This document shows positions 62,926 to 64,000 of a stretch of 64,000 nucleotides of DNA, piece after piece (position 1 is the stretch's first letter; each line of letters opens with the position of its first letter). The DNA is taken from assembly GCA_030432755.1 (NCBI GenBank), contig JAUILZ010000005.1, positions 124,001-188,000 on the forward strand, read 5' to 3'. The notes beneath the pieces are model-generated. The model had not been told where the DNA came from. It did not search any database and saw nothing but the letters and a program-made list of their open reading frames with translations. The position numbers and the translations under genes are program-made. Origin of the DNA: Gammaproteobacteria bacterium. GTDB lineage: Bacteria > Pseudomonadota > Gammaproteobacteria > Arenicellales > Poriferihabitantaceae.

Positions 62926-63882
62926 TTGCAGTGTTTCGTACACCTGGGCTATCCAAAGACCGGAACCACAACGCTCCAGAACCGCTTCCTGGCGGGTAAC
63001 CCCGAGCTCGTCTACCTCGGGATACCCTTCGCCAGCGATCGTATCCGCGAGCTCGTGGAGCTCGACGTGATGATGAAGGACGAGGTCGAGTTCGACGCGG
63101 ACGCGGCCGGTTCAGCCATGATGGAGGAAATCGAACGGCTTGGTGGGGGATCCGGTTCAAAGGTCCTTCTTTCCTATGAAAACCTGGGATTTTCCCGGGA
63201 CAATCATCGTGATCGCCTCGTCGTTGCGCGACGCCTGAGGAACATGTTCCCGACGATGAATTACCTGGTCACCGTGCGCAACCAGTACGAATTCGTCTCG
63301 TCGATGTACAAGCAGTCGGTCTATGCCGGCATGTTCATCGACTTTCCCGACTTCCTCAGGATTTCCTGGAGCCGTTACTACCGCTCCACCTTTCCACAGC
63401 TCAAGTACTACGAATTCATCAGGGCGCTCGAGGGACTTGTCGGCAGCGGCAACGTGCGCGTACTTGCCTACGAGCAGCTGTGCCAGGAACCGGACGAGTT
63501 CATGGAGGACCTGTGCGGTTTCATCGGCATCACTCCCGGACAACTGCCCCGGGTACGGGACAACGTGGGCCTGAGCCGGTTCGGTCTGCGGTTGAAGCGG
63601 ATCCTCAACCGGATCCTGCCCTACGAGCTCGGGCGTACGTACTTCCTGCCGCGGACGCGTGAGCTGGGCGAGGCGCTCAACCATTCCAGTGTCCGCTATC
63701 GCTACATGATGGCCACCAACGGCCTGGTACAGTCCCTGGACCGCCGGCTCGGGCTTGAAAGCCACAATTTTTCACTGGATCCGGTGTGGCGGGAACGCTT
63801 CCTCGAGGTGTACGCCGGGTCCAACCGCCGGTTGCAGGCGGAGTACGGACTCGACCTGGAGCGCTACGGGTATCCGCTCTGA
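62926..63882 (+). CDS. Sulfotransferase (PAPS-dependent)
   Basis: A 318-residue sulfotransferase. The 5'-phosphosulfate-binding loop GYPKTGTTTLQN (residues 8-19) is at the N-terminus, and the 3'-phosphate site is likely TVRNQYEFVSSMYKQSVY. The C-terminal segments NVRVLAYEQLCQEPDEFMEDL are typical of this fold. It should transfer sulfate from PAPS to a sugar hydroxyl of the surface glycan. The start is a TTG at 62926, immediately before the loop; no ATG fits. The activating genes for PAPS are not in the window. Confidence 0.9.
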   Translation: MQCFVHLGYPKTGTTTLQNRFLAGNPELVYLGIPFASDRIRELVELDVMMKDEVEFDADAAGSAMMEEIERLGGGSGSKVLLSYENLGFSRDNHRDRLVVARRLRNMFPTMNYLVTVRNQYEFVSSMYKQSVYAGMFIDFPDFLRISWSRYYRSTFPQLKYYEFIRALEGLVGSGNVRVLAYEQLCQEPDEFMEDLCGFIGITPGQLPRVRDNVGLSRFGLRLKRILNRILPYELGRTYFLPRTRELGEALNHSSVRYRYMMATNGLVQSLDRRLGLESHNFSLDPVWRERFLEVYAGSNRRLQAEYGLDLERYGYPL

Positions 63883-63914
63883 CGGGATTGTTCCGTATAC
63901 CCGGTGGATCGTCG

Positions 63915-64000
63915 CTAGCGGTCTACCACCCCTTTTTCGCGGTAAAACCGCTGCAGCTCTGGAAGGTCCAGCAGTGGCTGGTGCGCCTGGGTCAGGAAAT
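63915..64000 (-). CDS. C-terminal end of an unidentified reverse-strand gene
   Basis: On the reverse strand a frame runs in from the right edge and stops at 63915-63917 (TAG), ending in LLDLPELQRFYREKGVVDR. It is convergent with the sulfotransferase gene. About 28 codons are visible, too few to assign a family. The gap 63883-63914 has no terminator-like hairpin that I could see. Confidence 0.45.
   Translation of the reverse strand, partial: FLTQAHQPLLDLPELQRFYREKGVVDR

Overview
The window is GC-rich, densely coded DNA from a proteobacterium, most likely a gammaproteobacterium. The main clues are a YcgL-family gene, an RfaH-type antiterminator, and an exact match to the Escherichia coli ops element. 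I cannot name the genus. No rRNA, tRNA or CRISPR array was recognised.

Positions 1-9000 are mostly housekeeping: the start of an alpha/beta-hydrolase gene, citrate synthase (gltA), a CaCA-type cation antiporter, ycgL, a small membrane protein, a rhomboid protease, and ileS. The ileS gene is unusual twice over. It encodes a type-2 isoleucyl-tRNA synthetase with a GIHH signature in place of HIGH. It is also preceded by what reads as a complete T-box riboswitch with an AUC specifier codon, a T-box consensus and a competing intrinsic terminator.

From about 7.7 kb to the right edge the window is a surface-polysaccharide locus. Positions 7759-14689 carry a glycosyltransferase, GDP-mannose genes (gmd, manC), a UDP-uronate 4-epimerase, a UDP-HexNAc 6-dehydrogenase and an rfaH homologue. 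A MITE-like element of 263 bp with terminal inverted repeats sits between gmd and manC. Positions 14718-20670 run on the reverse strand: a polysaccharide deacetylase, an acyl carrier protein, an FkbH-like enzyme, a MaoC/SDR fusion, an acyltransferase and a Rid protein. This looks like a carrier-bound acyl group assembly line.

After a winged-helix regulator, an ops element at 21723 leads into a run of 33 same-strand genes (21772-56362), many with 4-bp start/stop overlaps. It begins with a WbaP-type sugar-phosphate transferase and an ABC flippase-like protein. It contains three CMP-sugar synthetase-type genes, each in its own sugar-acid module: a NeuB/NeuA/NeuC module with an embedded TPP enzyme and D-2-hydroxyacid dehydrogenase; an aldolase-fusion/KdsB-like/HAD module; and a pseudaminic acid set (pseB, pseC, pseF, pseG, pseI) with no obvious PseH. 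CDP-glucose genes, an AAC(3)-like acyltransferase, a second ACP, a KAS III enzyme, several glycosyltransferases, an EpsG/Wzy-like membrane protein and three large uncharacterised GT-B-like proteins fill the rest.

Beyond an AT-richer gap with a small secreted protein, 57293-62782 holds a GT-C-like membrane protein, a polyprenyl-phosphate glycosyltransferase, an ATP-grasp ligase and a WecE-type aminotransferase, a set reminiscent of the Arn pathway. A sulfotransferase and the end of a reverse-strand gene close the window. Together the genes suggest an O-antigen or capsule rich in acidic, N-acylated and possibly sulfated sugars, with RfaH-type control of the long operon. Family calls rest on motifs read by eye; substrates are inferences.
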